Shown: piece by piece, positions 17,536-25,523 of the stretch
Position numbering within the stretch: position 1 is the first letter of the stretch
Layout: each line of letters opens with the position of its first letter
Assembly: GCA_910586225.1 (NCBI GenBank)
Contig: CAJUIL010000007.1
Location: 1-64,000, forward strand
Direction of reading: 5' to 3'
Source: an uncultured Eubacterium sp.
Lineage (GTDB): Bacteria; Bacillota; Clostridia; Lachnospirales; Lachnospiraceae
Length of the DNA: 64,000 nt
Made by a program: the position numbers and the translations under genes
The notes under the pieces: generated by a model
Seen by the model: the letters and a program-made list of their open reading frames with translations, nothing else
Told to the model about the DNA's origin: nothing
Database searches by the model: none

Positions 17536-18150
17536 CTATTTCTTTCTATACAAGAGTATGCATAAAACGAAGCCTCCAAGAGCACCGCCCAAATGCGCCC
17601 AATTATCCACACCAGCGGTTGTAATCCCATAATATAGGCACAAAGCAATCATAAACAGTAATCCCTTTAACGTCAACCCTTCGATCCTGCCTTTGTTGCG
17701 TACCGCTGCCCATACAAGTCCGCCGATCATCCCAAAGACAGCCCCAGACGCGCCTGCGCAGACCGCCATGTCGCCTGTTCGTTCCATTATATAAAACGAT
17801 AATAAGTTTCCAGTCAAACCTGCACCCAAATAAAGGATCAAATACCGAAACGATCCGATCACCGCTTCCAATCTGCCTCCCGCTGCTCCCAAGAGTATCA
17901 TATTGTTTGCCAGATGCTCCGCGCCGAAATGGACAAACATCGCTGTAAACAGTCGGTACCATTCCCCTTCAAGCACCAAATTTGGAACCATTCCCCCGTA
18001 TTTTGCAATATACGCCCCGTCTAATGTATCTCCCAACAGCTCCATCACACACCAGACTACTACGTTGAAAATAACAAGGATTATGTTCACCAGCGGCCGC
18101 TTCGGTCTTTCTTCCTTATACAAAGTCCCGCTCCAGTCTGAATATTCCAA
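17536..18150 (-). CDS. Rhomboid-family intramembrane serine protease
   Basis: 204 residues with about six membrane spans. Catalytic serine in GASGAVFG, catalytic histidine in NWAHLGGALGG, and the HFGAEHLANNMILL segment of the second span with its conserved histidine and asparagines. It would cleave membrane proteins within the bilayer; substrate unknown. It lies beside, but separate from, the Tad locus. Confidence 0.92.
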   Translation of the reverse strand: MEYSDWSGTLYKEERPKRPLVNIILVIFNVVVWCVMELLGDTLDGAYIAKYGGMVPNLVLEGEWYRLFTAMFVHFGAEHLANNMILLGAAGGRLEAVIGSFRYLILYLGAGLTGNLLSFYIMERTGDMAVCAGASGAVFGMIGGLVWAAVRNKGRIEGLTLKGLLFMIALCLYYGITTAGVDNWAHLGGALGGFVLCILLYRKK

Positions 18151-18238
18151 GCCTTAACCCCATCCTTCCTGATCTCCATCCTGTGTAGCTTCAATTACTG
18201 ATTAGATGAAAAAAACATAACACGTCCCGGCTATACTG

Positions 18239-19591
18239 TCAATGAAAACTGTAGCATTCTCCCGCCAAACTGATAATATCCCCTTTTTGAAGCAATCGTC
18301 TTTCATGATACTGCAGCAGTTCTCCATTGATCAGTGTACCATTTGTAGAATTCATATCCTCTAGAAAAGTCCCCTGCACATCTGTTTCAAGTCTGGCATG
18401 GACTCTGCTGACCATCGGTATTGGAATACAGATATCACTTTCCTGCATATCGCTTCCCAACAACAGCCTTCCCTGGGTGCATTGAAAATCCCTGGAACGG
18501 TCAGATCCCTGGTAAACAAACTGGTTTTGAATGCCCGATGCATCAGGCACCAGGCAAACAGTCGGATTATGCAACACAGGCTCCTCCTCTTCCGCCTCAA
18601 ATACAGTATCTTCCTCCATATACCTTTCTTTGTCCGTATATACTTTTTTACGCAGCATATTTCTTAATTTTTCTGCAGCCTTCTTTCTACGCGCTTCCTT
18701 CTGCATGATTTTCTCTGTCTGCCCATTCTGCTCCTTCTGGCCATAAATCATATCCTGCCTGCCGTCTTTCCCATAGGCTGCCTTCTCACTGGGCCTATCA
18801 TATCCAAAATATTTAGCCTTCCCCGCTGCTTCTGATACAGGCTGCTTAGACTGCCAAACCTTTTTTGCACTTATATTCTCTGCGGCACACTCTTCTGACG
18901 GATGGACTTCTCTTACATCATCCTGTTCAGAACTATTTATTATTTCAGTATCGTTTGCTTCCGGATGCTTCCATACATTCGAATAGGAAGTTATCTGCTC
19001 GTCTTCTGTAGATATTTGCCTTCGTTTCGTAAAACAATACTTTTCTTTCATCTGCTTTTCTTCTTTTAATACATCATGAAGTGCCGCCCTGTCTTCTACA
19101 ACCAGCTGATACACACCATACGCAAGCGCCACCGCCTGCTCGTCCTTATGATCAAGGTGCCGCAGTAAATATTCCATAAATTTTTTAAACTGGCCGCAAA
19201 TATCCTCCTGATTTCCCGGAAGATAACAATAACTTAGATGCTCCATATTATGATCTGTAAATATATATTCTGACTCTAAAAGAATGTCGTTTTCTGTCAT
19301 CATAAAATCTTCCATCTGCTGACACGCCTGGTCAAAGGAATGCAAGATCATCTTAAGCAATCCATAGTCCAGTATTTTATACTCAAGCAGCTGATCCAGA
19401 GAACGCCTGCCCGTAATATCATAACAGAAACGCAGCTGCATATCCTTTTTCTGTACTGCCATACGTAAAAAAAATGGAATCTCATTATAGCAAAGCATCT
19501 CCATACTGTCCTTCTCAGCCTCGACATCCTTTTCTGGTGTAAGCAAAAAACTGCTTTTATTCATCTTTCGGATATATTCCGCTTTCAGCAC
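18239..19591 (-). CDS. FHA-domain protein (DUF6382 type) of the Tad locus
   Basis: 450 residues. The N-terminal 190 resemble DUF6382, common in Lachnospiraceae tad clusters. A long charged low-complexity middle is followed by a C-terminal FHA domain (about 355-450; MQESDICIPIPMVSRVHARL and MNSTNGTLINGE), which binds phosphothreonine. The GTG start at 19589-19591 follows GGAGGAAGATAGA. Last gene of the leftward Tad operon; it may couple pilus assembly to Ser/Thr phosphorylation (inference). Confidence 0.82.
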   Translation of the reverse strand: MLKAEYIRKMNKSSFLLTPEKDVEAEKDSMEMLCYNEIPFFLRMAVQKKDMQLRFCYDITGRRSLDQLLEYKILDYGLLKMILHSFDQACQQMEDFMMTENDILLESEYIFTDHNMEHLSYCYLPGNQEDICGQFKKFMEYLLRHLDHKDEQAVALAYGVYQLVVEDRAALHDVLKEEKQMKEKYCFTKRRQISTEDEQITSYSNVWKHPEANDTEIINSSEQDDVREVHPSEECAAENISAKKVWQSKQPVSEAAGKAKYFGYDRPSEKAAYGKDGRQDMIYGQKEQNGQTEKIMQKEARRKKAAEKLRNMLRKKVYTDKERYMEEDTVFEAEEEEPVLHNPTVCLVPDASGIQNQFVYQGSDRSRDFQCTQGRLLLGSDMQESDICIPIPMVSRVHARLETDVQGTFLEDMNSTNGTLINGELLQYHERRLLQKGDIISLAGECYSFH

Positions 19592-19638
19592 TCTATCTTC
19601 CTCCTTCTTCTAAGCCACAAGCGCACAATCATGCCGTG

Positions 19639-19875
19639 CTATTTTTTTAACTCTTGGATCATTGTGTTTTTCCGTACGATTTCTACTGGGTTCAGCTGTT
19701 CCAGCTCTTCTTCGATAGCAGCGCTGTCCTTTGCCTGCTGAAACAGATCGTACCCCAGATTGATCCCTCCCACAATGATAAATAATGCAACCGGAAGTAA
19801 AACCGAAGCCTCCACTGTCAGGCTTGCTCTTAGCTTTCCTTTTTCTAATCCTGTCTTTTCCAATACTTCTCCCAT
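19639..19875 (-). CDS. TadE-like minor pseudopilin, 78 aa
   Basis: A basic N-terminus (KGKLRAS) precedes the pilin-like LTVEASVLLPVALFIIVGGINLGYDLF segment, the hallmark of TadE/TadF proteins processed by a prepilin peptidase. The tail is short and charged. RBS AAGGAGA. It lies between the FHA gene and the prepilin peptidase at 19885. Confidence 0.78.
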   Translation of the reverse strand: MGEVLEKTGLEKGKLRASLTVEASVLLPVALFIIVGGINLGYDLFQQAKDSAAIEEELEQLNPVEIVRKNTMIQELKK

Positions 19876-19884
19876 ATAATCTCC

Positions 19885-20310
19885 TTAATAATTTCGCAGC
19901 ATCAGCTCCCCGACAAAAGCCGCCAGTAAAAATGGAACAAAAGCTATCTCATATTTTCTGCTCTTTTTTTTGAACAAAAATAAGTACACCGCATAACATC
20001 CGGCTAAAAACAAAGCATATATAAAAATGACCATCACACATTCGCCACCAACAAGAATCCCTATTGCCAGCAGTACCAACGCGTCTCCCTCTCCAATACC
20101 TCCTCTTACCGCATACGACAATGCAAATACAAAAAGTCCAGGCAGTACCGCAGGCAATACAGAAAACACCTGCTGTTTTCCTTCAAGCAGCCGAATAAAA
20201 ACTCCTGCCGCCATAGATACCGCCGGCCAAATGACGCGGATATGCTTATATTTCATATCCTCATAGCTGCAGATCCCAAGAACTGCCAAAACAGCTAACT
20301 TTTGTATCAT
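19885..20310 (-). CDS. Prepilin peptidase, A24 family (second copy)
   Basis: About 141 residues and four to five membrane spans. The aspartate motifs are YEDMKYKHIRV near the N-terminus and GIGEGDALVL in the middle, matching the A24 active-site pair. ATG at 20308-20310 is preceded by GGGAGGGA and is preferred over an upstream in-frame ATG. No methylase domain, as in TadV. It overlaps no gene but follows the TadE-like gene at 20322 closely. A second peptidase lies at 45379. Confidence 0.8.
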   Translation of the reverse strand: MIQKLAVLAVLGICSYEDMKYKHIRVIWPAVSMAAGVFIRLLEGKQQVFSVLPAVLPGLFVFALSYAVRGGIGEGDALVLLAIGILVGGECVMVIFIYALFLAGCYAVYLFLFKKKSRKYEIAFVPFLLAAFVGELMLRNY

Positions 20311-20321
20311 ATTCCCTCCCT

Positions 20322-21248
20322 TTATCCACATTTTCTGCACATTCTTTTCTCTGTTGCTTTTGATCTTCGAATCATATAAACACTTCTCTTTAACCCGCTG
20401 CAGGTTAAGCTGCTGTGATAACGGTCACCATAATCCGTAATATATACCATGGTATGATTCTGTGTACTGCTGCCACATTTTTCACATTTATGATATTTTC
20501 CCCCATTCTTATTCCTGCTGCTGCCAGCCTGGCCAAAAGTCACTCCACGAATAGACAGATCCAAATAAGAACAATTTCGGCTGGCATGATATACTGTTCC
20601 ATGTTCTGTATAATACAGCCAAGTATCATCCTCCTGTTCATCCTGTCCCAGCTGAAAGCCTGTCCATTTTCTGCACTTTGCTGTTTGTACAATCCGATAC
20701 TGCACATCTCCAAGCAACTCTACAGGCAGCTTCATATGGTAAACCGCTTTTAGCTCCACATAAGAATCCGAAAAATCTGACTGAAGCAGGCTGATTCCAT
20801 CTGTTCCGTAGCGAATATACTGCACCGGGCAATTTTGCTTTTTCAGCTGCTTTTGAAACAGGAGCTTTGCCCTTACCAAGCCCAATAAAGCCGCAGCCCC
20901 TTCTGCTGCCTTTGGCCCTTCTGCACTTGGATGATCCGCATACTTCTCCGTTTGTATACTATATTCTGCGGCAAGCTGTCTGCCTGCAAGCTGCAATGCC
21001 TGTGAAATTCCTGCCTGTACCTGTAAGATTCTGAAAAAATGCAGGATAAATACAAGAAAACAGACAAAAAATGGCAATACAACCGCAGCTTCTATTGTCA
21101 GTATGCCTGGGCAGGTGTATTGGGCTGTCCCCCTATTTTCAAAGATCAACTGCTTCCGCCTGATAGAGAGAGAATGCACAATATTGTTTTTTTTATCCTG
21201 GTCATTCCTATTAATAAATCTGCTTTTATTTAAATCGAGGGACAACAC
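20322..21248 (-). CDS. TadE-like pseudopilin with twin cysteine motifs
   Basis: 308 residues. A pilin-like stretch (ILTIEAAVVLPFFVCFLVFILHFFRIL) lies at about residues 49-75. The C-terminal 110 residues hold two similar modules, each with YHxSxxCSxL followed by CxxCG (GTVYHASRNCSYLDL...CEKCG and DRYHSSLTCSGLKRS...CRKCG), probably metal-binding or disulfide-forming. The GTG start at 21246-21248 is the likely start, preceded by an AGGCAGGTG-like site; other starts are possible. Confidence 0.72.
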   Translation of the reverse strand: MLSLDLNKSRFINRNDQDKKNNIVHSLSIRRKQLIFENRGTAQYTCPGILTIEAAVVLPFFVCFLVFILHFFRILQVQAGISQALQLAGRQLAAEYSIQTEKYADHPSAEGPKAAEGAAALLGLVRAKLLFQKQLKKQNCPVQYIRYGTDGISLLQSDFSDSYVELKAVYHMKLPVELLGDVQYRIVQTAKCRKWTGFQLGQDEQEDDTWLYYTEHGTVYHASRNCSYLDLSIRGVTFGQAGSSRNKNGGKYHKCEKCGSSTQNHTMVYITDYGDRYHSSLTCSGLKRSVYMIRRSKATEKRMCRKCG

Positions 21249-21272
21249 AATACACCTGCCTTTCTGTAAGGA

Positions 21273-22808
21273 TCAATTTTCTTCCAAATAAGAAAAACGG
21301 TACTTTTGTTCATACCGATATCCTTTTTTTGATAATCTCCCAATCGTTACAAATGTTAAAAAAACCTGACGCGCCTGATAGGTATGCTCTGTTTCCATTG
21401 CGGTGATCATGCAGTCCAATTTCACCTGTTCATATCCAGCATATAATCGTAAATTCTTCTCCAACAGATTTGCAAACCGCATTCCTATCTTATCAAGACT
21501 TTCCAGCGCTATAAATGCCTGCAAATAATCCTCATAATCTAATCCGCCGCTTACTTTCTTTGAGCTTATGGAATTTCGAAACGGAACAACTGCTGCCTCC
21601 GCCAAACTCACGGTCCAGCTTTCAGACGTCTTTGCTGCAGCTATATTCCCTCCAGAAAATAATGTACGCAGCTCCGCAATGCTTTCCGCATATGCCCACG
21701 AAGCTAAAATCCCCATCTGTATCGCCTTGACTGCTGCTGGTATTCCCGTGATCACCGACGCTGCAGTTGCCGCTGCAAACGCTTCCTCACACTTGGCGCT
21801 ATCTGTCAAAAGATACGCAAAATTGATACCCTCTCTTATGAGCAGCAAGCGTGCCGCCATCTTGTTCAGATTATCCTCATCTGAAGCTTTTCCAAACAAA
21901 ATATATTCCTGTTCGTAAGCAAGCGCGTGTGGAAGCGGATTCCGATTGCGATAATTCGATGTATATTTCTTCAAATACTGCATCACAAGAAGCTTATCTG
22001 ACAAGCCGGCAGACTCGTTCCCTTCGTAATTGCCGATATTCAAAGTCCGCCTTTCCACCATATCATCTTTTAAAAGCTGTTTTGCTGAAATATGATCTTC
22101 ACCAGACAGAATTTGCGCCAATAGCGGAGAATTTTTAGCGCTTTTTATACTATCCATCGGATTTTCTATTTCTGTTTCCTGTGATTTGGACCGTATTCGC
22201 ATCCTTCCTCTCACCTCCAAACTTTTTTCCTCCTTGCTTCCACCTTGATTTGTCGTTTCCTTTGCCTGCTCGATCAGATCAAGCGCACCATCTAGGTATT
22301 TGTCTGCTTCCTCTCCCTTGTTTCCAGACTCCTGAATATTTGTTATTTTCTGATAAGCCTGCTCAGCCAGATCAAGTACCACTTCTTTTTTCATCAGCTG
22401 TGATATCTGGTTCAGCAGCGGCGCCGCTGCCCGGTCTGTCGCAAGCTCATACCGGGCAACGCTGCTGTCTGCCGCGTCCATCTGCAAAAAATTTTGGTAT
22501 CTGCCTAATCCAAGTATCGTAGGATTCAGATTCTCCTGACCCAATTCCTGCATCTTGGCATTAATCCTTGATAACTGCAGCTGCCCTGTACCATAGCTGC
22601 TGTCCATCAAAAGCAGATGATAATTGTGGAATGCAGGTACATGATATTGGGCGAACATTGATTCAGTAACACTCTGGCTATTGATAGCAGCCGTCATATC
22701 CAGCATCAAAAATCGTGAACCTTCTAATAAGGTAAATAACAACGCCGCCACAACCATCAGCATCAAGCTCATAAAAACCGTAATACTTGCTGTTTTTCTG
22801 TTTCTCAT
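21273..22808 (-). CDS. DUF5702 Tad-locus membrane-anchored protein
   Basis: 511 residues. The N-terminal hydrophobic segment (ASITVFMSLMLMVVAALLFTLLEGSR) followed by AAINSQSVTESMFAQYH matches DUF5702, a TadG-like family of Gram-positive tad clusters. Most of the rest is a large extracytoplasmic helical domain. It starts a few nucleotides after the Flp pilin stop, so it is translationally linked to it. Likely part of the pilus base or surface assembly (inference). Confidence 0.82.
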   Translation of the reverse strand: MRNRKTASITVFMSLMLMVVAALLFTLLEGSRFLMLDMTAAINSQSVTESMFAQYHVPAFHNYHLLLMDSSYGTGQLQLSRINAKMQELGQENLNPTILGLGRYQNFLQMDAADSSVARYELATDRAAAPLLNQISQLMKKEVVLDLAEQAYQKITNIQESGNKGEEADKYLDGALDLIEQAKETTNQGGSKEEKSLEVRGRMRIRSKSQETEIENPMDSIKSAKNSPLLAQILSGEDHISAKQLLKDDMVERRTLNIGNYEGNESAGLSDKLLVMQYLKKYTSNYRNRNPLPHALAYEQEYILFGKASDEDNLNKMAARLLLIREGINFAYLLTDSAKCEEAFAAATAASVITGIPAAVKAIQMGILASWAYAESIAELRTLFSGGNIAAAKTSESWTVSLAEAAVVPFRNSISSKKVSGGLDYEDYLQAFIALESLDKIGMRFANLLEKNLRLYAGYEQVKLDCMITAMETEHTYQARQVFLTFVTIGRLSKKGYRYEQKYRFSYLEEN

Positions 22809-22813
22809 CTGTT

Positions 22814-22993
22814 TTAGTCCGTCTTTGACACATCAGAAGCGCCTTTTGTAATCGTATCAAAGATCTCTTTTACCAATTTCCGCAGACTGTCCTTAAAAAT
22901 AATAACAAGCCCGATCAAAACTACCAAGATCAAGATCAGCTCCACAACGCCGATCCCATCTTCTTCTTTCCAGAATTGTATAAAAGTTTTCAT
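22814..22993 (-). CDS. Flp-type pilin, 59 aa
   Basis: Small protein MKTFIQFWKEEDGIGVVE followed by a hydrophobic helix rich in Leu/Ile/Val, then a short basic/amphipathic tail ending SKTD. This is the Flp/Flp1 type IVb prepilin layout, with the peptidase site next to GVVE. RBS AAGGAAGG eight bases before ATG 22991-22993. It is the presumed major pilin of the Tad pilus, located between tadC and DUF5702. Confidence 0.85.
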   Translation of the reverse strand: MKTFIQFWKEEDGIGVVELILILVVLIGLVIIFKDSLRKLVKEIFDTITKGASDVSKTD

Positions 22994-23071
22994 ATGAAAT
23001 ACCTTCCTTTCTTATTTCTACGTGATTCTTTCCTACGTCTGAAATCATTCCGCTTTCAGCCGCATTACCTT

Positions 23072-24373
23072 CTACATTTGGAATGTTAAAAATGCCGGAA
23101 CAAGAATTATTACCATTACAATACAAAGCATCAGTACCATCGGCAGTAAAATTTTTGTTCCTGCCTCTTCTCCTGCCTTTTTTGCAAGATTCTTGCGCAG
23201 CACAAACGCATCCGCCACTTCCTTTTCCAGGCTTTGTCTTAACCCCGCTGACCCTTTTCTTAAGTTCTGCATGATCAGCATCGTCAGCTTTCTATACTGC
23301 GGTGTCCCACATCTTTCTCCAAACCGTTCGTATACCTTAAGCTCTCCAACGCCATCCTGCATTTCACGATAAGACAAAAGCATTTGTTCGTAAACCTCTT
23401 CTGGTTTTACCTGACGCTGCTCTAACTTATGCTGATAATTCAAAACAATCCTTTCCCACGCCCCACTCAATGTCATACCTGCGCCAAGCAGCAGCGAGAG
23501 TTTGCTTACCATATCGGGATACTGCTTTAATAGCCTCTCCTTGCGCTCTTGTTCTCTTCTCATCTCCCTGACCCCTTCTTGGATATATACGGCTGCTGCC
23601 GCGACCAATCCAAGCAGAAGGATTATCTGATAGCTGCTGCCTCTTTTTTGGCTCCATGATAGCCTCGTATTTCCAATCTGAAGCGGGAGTCTTAGAAATT
23701 CCTGATTTTTACTTAGTTCCTGCTCCTGTTCAAAATATTCTTGCAGATCTGCCAATAGCTGCTCCACACGATTTAATTTTCTCGGATACACAAAACACCC
23801 GAATGAATGCTCCTGCACCTCGTCAAAATAATGCATGGTCAGCGATACCATAACCAAAACCCCGGTTTCCGCCGCTTCCTCCAAGCACAATTCCCCGTCC
23901 GGGTCTATCAGATTCTCCGGCTCGAAGTGCCACTTCGCCTGAACCTGTCCCTCCTGCAGACTTTTCGGCAAAAAAACTGGACGATCGATCATATCTAATG
24001 ACTCATTTTCCCCTATAAATTCCTGCTCCGCCTCTTTTGCCGCAGCTAGAAACAACTGTTCCCGCTCCTTTCCCTGAAGCCTTTGTGCCTCAACCTCTAG
24101 TATGTAATTATAGTTTTCTAAGATGCCATCCGCGTATAGCTGTAGCTTCTGGCTCTCTGTTTCCCCTCCTGCTTCATTTCTTAAAATCCTGCCGTCCTGC
24201 ACCAACCGCTGGCTCCCACTTTCCGTCCTGCAAATTACGAGTCCTAAAAACCCGGTCAGCGCCAACACTTTCGCCGCATCCTTTTTATTTTTTTCCTGTC
24301 GCCTGGCAGTAAACCAAAGCAGCGCCAATACGCTTAACGTCATAATGAGCAAAGATACAACTTCTCCTGCCAT
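23072..24373 (-). CDS. tadC: TadC-like type II secretion F protein with N-terminal extension
   Basis: 433 residues. The C-terminal 180 form the T2SSF membrane-platform domain (MVSKLSLLLGAGMTLSGAWERI ... GSAGLRQSLEKEV ... KILLPMVLMLCIVMVIILVPAFL). The N-terminal 230 residues are an additional domain with one leading membrane span and a soluble region not typical of TadC. RBS AGGAGG. It lies between tadB and the Flp pilin. Confidence 0.82.
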   Translation of the reverse strand: MAGEVVSLLIMTLSVLALLWFTARRQEKNKKDAAKVLALTGFLGLVICRTESGSQRLVQDGRILRNEAGGETESQKLQLYADGILENYNYILEVEAQRLQGKEREQLFLAAAKEAEQEFIGENESLDMIDRPVFLPKSLQEGQVQAKWHFEPENLIDPDGELCLEEAAETGVLVMVSLTMHYFDEVQEHSFGCFVYPRKLNRVEQLLADLQEYFEQEQELSKNQEFLRLPLQIGNTRLSWSQKRGSSYQIILLLGLVAAAAVYIQEGVREMRREQERKERLLKQYPDMVSKLSLLLGAGMTLSGAWERIVLNYQHKLEQRQVKPEEVYEQMLLSYREMQDGVGELKVYERFGERCGTPQYRKLTMLIMQNLRKGSAGLRQSLEKEVADAFVLRKNLAKKAGEEAGTKILLPMVLMLCIVMVIILVPAFLTFQM

Positions 24374-24411
24374 TTACCTTCAACCTCCTGTGTATTTTGC
24401 TTGCTGCTACC

Positions 24412-25233
24412 TTATATTTGAACAGACATAATTTTTTCTGACAGCAAATACGCCCCTGTATAAACAACAAGGCAAGCCGTCATCACAGCAGCTCCGGCTA
24501 TGTTATGATACAGCCCGTCCAAATACCCGCCAAAACTAAAATCCACATATAAAAGAATAAACAGCGGCATCAGATTCATAACCTTCTGCTCCATCCGTTT
24601 TCCAGATATCTCTGTCTGGATGGCTTCCATTAATTCGTTTTTCTCTGAAATTCTGGCTGCAGTCATATGGATGATCTGAATAAAGTCTCCGCCGCTTCGC
24701 TTGGCAAATACAAATACCTCGCAAAAGCTACGTACATCCTCCAGGCCGCTTCGATTCGCAAAATCATATAACAGCTGTTCCAGTGGGATATTTAAGGAAA
24801 GGCAGCTGGTTATCGAACGAAGCTCTTCTGTCATCAGCGCATCTGGCCCATACTGCAGCTTTATTTCCGCGTATGCCTCCCGAAACGCATTTTCAATCGA
24901 GTAGCCCGCTGCCATGGATGAAGCGGCACATTGAATACTATCTTTAAACTGTCGGCATAAAATATCCTGACGCCTGCATATCATCCCCTTTTTCTTACGT
25001 CTGCGGTAAACTGGATAAAAAATCCAGAGTCCCGCAAACACCAGCCACGACCGGTAAAATAAATAGGCAAATACAGCGCTGAACACCATATATTCCGCCA
25101 GCATACGCATCCGCTCCTTCCATGAAAAGCAATATTCCAAATAACTGATCGGTAGATTCCCTGTCTCTTTTTTCAGAACAACCCCGCCTCCTTCAGCTTT
25201 CCGGTGTTTTGAAGCACTCCTGTTTTTTCCCAT
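24412..25233 (-). CDS. tadB: TadB-like type II secretion F protein
   Basis: Inner-membrane platform protein of the Tad pilus. T2SSF domain with FKDSIQCAASSMAAGYSIENAFREA, FAKRSGGDFIQIIHMTA and two C-terminal membrane spans. The frame is open to 25323, but the upstream part overlaps the cpaF 3' end; ATG at 25231-25233 with GGGGAGG about 10 nt upstream is the best candidate, giving 273 residues and an overlap of about 60 nt with cpaF. The start is uncertain. Confidence 0.8.
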   Translation of the reverse strand: MGKNRSASKHRKAEGGGVVLKKETGNLPISYLEYCFSWKERMRMLAEYMVFSAVFAYLFYRSWLVFAGLWIFYPVYRRRKKKGMICRRQDILCRQFKDSIQCAASSMAAGYSIENAFREAYAEIKLQYGPDALMTEELRSITSCLSLNIPLEQLLYDFANRSGLEDVRSFCEVFVFAKRSGGDFIQIIHMTAARISEKNELMEAIQTEISGKRMEQKVMNLMPLFILLYVDFSFGGYLDGLYHNIAGAAVMTACLVVYTGAYLLSEKIMSVQI

Positions 25234-25523
25234 CTCCCGGTTACCTCCCCTTCTTCTCCTGCCTGCTTTGTCTCCACAAACTGATAAATAGTATGCAGCT
25301 GTATCTCTCCGTCTTTTATGCAATCTACCTCATCTACCTTTAACACCTTTCTGGAGCAATCCCTAAGCCGTCCAAGATGTATCAAAATCTGCAGCCCAGA
25401 AGCAATCTGTCCACGTACAGCAGACAACGGCAAGTCCATACCCATCAGCACCATCGTTTCCAACCTCTTTAACATATCCTGACTGGAATTGGCGTGGCCA
25501 GTGCTGATACTTCCGTCATGCCC
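25173..25523 (-). pseudogene. cpaF: 3' part of interrupted cpaF
   Basis: Encodes the last 114 residues of the pilus secretion ATPase, beginning in frame at the core codons G-H and continuing DGSISTGHANSSQDML (the His box), then MGMDLPLSAVRGQIASGLQILIHLGRL. It is cut from its 5' part (43424-44293) by the mobile element. Joined at the GGGCAT core, the two parts give an uninterrupted 404-residue CpaF with no frame change, so the gene is interrupted rather than decayed. It has no start codon of its own, and the frame simply opens into the recombinase gene. Confidence 0.95.
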
